DNA of 52,889 bases from a virus. The notes beneath the pieces were generated by a model that saw nothing but the letters and a program-made list of their open reading frames with translations, ran no database searches and was not told the DNA's origin. How positions within the stretch are numbered: the first letter of the stretch is position 1; the number at the start of each line of letters is the position of its first letter. Of this stretch, positions 51,660 to 52,889 are shown piece after piece. The position numbers and the translations under genes were made by a program. The stretch lies in the IMG/VR virus record IMGVR_UViG_3300006754_000026, positions 1 through 52,889 of that record; one strand, given 5' to 3'.

Positions 51660-52598
51660 TTATTTGATTTCCTTTTTAATAAAATGATGGCTATCTTCGT
51701 CTATCGAGACCACTCGGCACCTGCGCAGATTAGATACCAGATCTATTGAGGGTTTCACGGCGTCGATTCCAAATCCATGTCCCTCTAAAATATGGTGATA
51801 ACTTTTAGTATGGAGATCATTAAAGCCTTTGCTGAAATCGAATTCCTTTTCTTCTATTTTTAACGACCGATATGTCCTTTCGCCTTTTTCCTTGACGTTG
51901 GTGGGGAGATATTTCTCATTGCAGCTCAAAAACCATCGGACATTGGCACGCTCTAAACGAAGATATCCCGACATTATATCTTTTTTGGAGACATAAAGTT
52001 TATTTTGCACGACCGGACCGAAGATCCACGTTAACATATCAAAAAAATGTACGCCAATGTTGGTCGCAAGGCCGCCAGATTTACTTTTATTCCCTTTCCA
52101 CGAATAATGATACCACAACCCGCGCGAGGTTATGTAAGAAAGATCGATATCATAGATTTTATCAGGCTCAATGTCTCTTTTTAGATCCTCAATGGCGCCG
52201 TGAAGACGAAGTTGTAAAATATTATTGATTTTTTTACCGCTTTCTTGTTCTAAAATGTTCAAAAAATGAATATTTTCAGGATTCAATACCAAAGGTTTTT
52301 CACAAATTACGTCGCAATGATTGCGGAGACCCATGCGAATGTGTGAATCGTGTAAATAATTGGGAGAACAGACGGAAAGATAGTCTAAACCATTCCCTCG
52401 TCGTCTTAATTTATCAATATGTCGGTCAAACCTCTCTATTTCGGTAAAAAAAGAGGCTTTTGGATGATAAAAATCTAAAATTCCCACTGAATCATGGGGA
52501 TCTAAGGCCACTTCTAAAATATTACCGGTTTCTTTAATGGCTTTCATGTGTCGGGGTGCGATATACCCGGCGGCGCCAATTAATCCGAATCTTTTCAT
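51660..52598 (-). CDS. Gfo/Idh/MocA-type oxidoreductase (WbpB-like)
   Basis: I start this at 52598 (MKRFGLIGAAGYIAPRHMKA), where ATG overlaps the aminotransferase stop as ATGA; the longer frame to 52694 would be inside that gene. The protein has 312 aa. The Rossmann motif GLIGAAGYIAPRH (5-17), SVCSPNYLHDSHI (75-87) and CEKPLVLN (99-106) define the Gfo/Idh/MocA family. The middle includes a conserved RLHG motif (LQLRLHGAIEDL). In Pseudomonas O-antigen synthesis WbpB oxidises C3 of UDP-GlcNAcA and WbpE transaminates the product. Neighbouring WbpE-like and WbpA-like genes make this assignment likely. The exact sugar is an inference. Confidence 0.8.
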   Translation of the reverse strand: MKRFGLIGAAGYIAPRHMKAIKETGNILEVALDPHDSVGILDFYHPKASFFTEIERFDRHIDKLRRRGNGLDYLSVCSPNYLHDSHIRMGLRNHCDVICEKPLVLNPENIHFLNILEQESGKKINNILQLRLHGAIEDLKRDIEPDKIYDIDLSYITSRGLWYHYSWKGNKSKSGGLATNIGVHFFDMLTWIFGPVVQNKLYVSKKDIMSGYLRLERANVRWFLSCNEKYLPTNVKEKGERTYRSLKIEEKEFDFSKGFNDLHTKSYHHILEGHGFGIDAVKPSIDLVSNLRRCRVVSIDEDSHHFIKKEIK

Positions 52599-52889
52599 GT
52601 TTGCTCCATAAATTTGGTGATATATTGGACTACGTTTTCTCTTTCGTTCTCGGATAAGCCTGGATAAATAGGAATTGAAATGACTTCTGCACATCTTTGT
52701 TCCACATTGGGCAATCTTTGGCCATTTTCGAATAAAGGTTGTTTGTGAAGAGGTATAGGATAGTAAATGGCGTTCCCAATGCCTTTTTCATCTAAAAATT
52801 CTTTCAATTTATCTCTCTTGGGGGTGCGCAAAGTATATTGATTCCATGAATGACCCAAAATATGTCTAGGCGAGATAAGATTTTCCATA
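52595..52889 (-). CDS. DegT/DnrJ/EryC1/StrS aminotransferase, C-terminal part (WbpE-like)
   Basis: Only the last 97 or so residues are in the window; the reading frame is open to the edge, so the Met near 52888 is internal. The C-terminal family signature is visible: SWNQYTLRTPKRDKLKEFL, then EKGIGNAIYYPIPLHKQPLF and RCAEVISIPIYPGLSENERE. The family uses PLP to aminate keto-sugars on UDP or dTDP carriers. The PLP lysine lies outside the window. The stop TGA overlaps the ATG of the oxidoreductase (ATGA), showing operon structure. WbpE-like specificity (C3 amination) is inferred from the adjacent WbpB- and WbpA-like genes. Confidence 0.85.
   Translation of the reverse strand, partial: MENLISPRHILGHSWNQYTLRTPKRDKLKEFLDEKGIGNAIYYPIPLHKQPLFENGQRLPNVEQRCAEVISIPIYPGLSENERENVVQYITKFMEQT

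Noticed and set aside
52599-52694. Longer start of the oxidoreductase (MCRSHFNSYL)
   Set aside because: The extra 32 residues overlap the aminotransferase and precede the Rossmann motif; ATG at 52598 forms a normal ATGA junction.

Overview
The window is one contiguous piece of a tailed, contractile-tail bacteriophage genome (T4-like in its recognisable parts). It looks like a marine or environmental relative of the T4 superfamily rather than a bacterial chromosome. Every gene I can support lies on the minus strand, so transcription runs from high to low coordinates. Genes are packed tightly, often with TAATG or ATGA start/stop overlaps and good AAGGAG-type ribosome binding sites. I saw no tRNA, rRNA, CRISPR array, insertion sequence or plus-strand gene. 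No stretch above 300 bp lacks a gene. The host cannot be deduced from what is here.

Layout in the direction of transcription: (1) 52889-50838, a nucleotide-sugar module: the C-terminal end of a WbpE/DegT-type aminotransferase, a WbpB-like oxidoreductase and a short WbpA-like UDP-sugar dehydrogenase. (2) A near-consensus sigma-70 promoter (50788-50816) opens the next unit: a 66-aa protein, an FmdB-like zinc ribbon, a membrane protein and a T4 gp55-like late sigma factor. (3) 49236-12001, about 37 kb of virion genes: two consecutive proteins with M15 peptidase domains (separated by two other virion genes), a gp25-like and a gp6-like baseplate wedge protein, several giant proteins (2132, 1716, 1203, 1099 and 970 aa), two proteins carrying inserted LamG-like domains, and a pair of paralogues (411 and 333 aa). 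(4) 12001-7349, a DNA-metabolism insert: RuvC-like resolvase, DnaG/gp61-like primase behind its own near-perfect promoter, and a fused SbcD-SbcC (gp47-gp46) protein. (5) 7316-6285, a probable lysis cassette: holin-like, inner-spanin-like and a signal-peptide protein with a C-terminal membrane anchor. (6) 6288-1, packaging and head genes: two small conserved proteins, large terminase, portal with a 12-fold Asp-Leu-Gly-Gly repeat, three small proteins, and the start of a DUF1360-like membrane protein cut by the window edge. Capsid, prohead protease, sheath and tube genes are not in the window.

How the genes fit together: the late sigma factor is encoded at the head of the operon that it may later help transcribe. 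Baseplate, fibre and peptidase proteins build the host-contact end of the particle. Terminase and portal package DNA after resolvase and SbcCD have processed replication and recombination intermediates. The sugar genes may alter host surface polysaccharide or supply a modified sugar.

The observations I would check first are: a single in-frame TGA that splits an otherwise open 1324-codon virion reading frame at 24683-24685; a primase promoter whose predicted start falls exactly on the ATG (leaderless mRNA); the SbcD-SbcC fusion; the LamG insertions; the portal minisatellite; and the UDP-sugar dehydrogenase that lacks the usual C-terminal domain.
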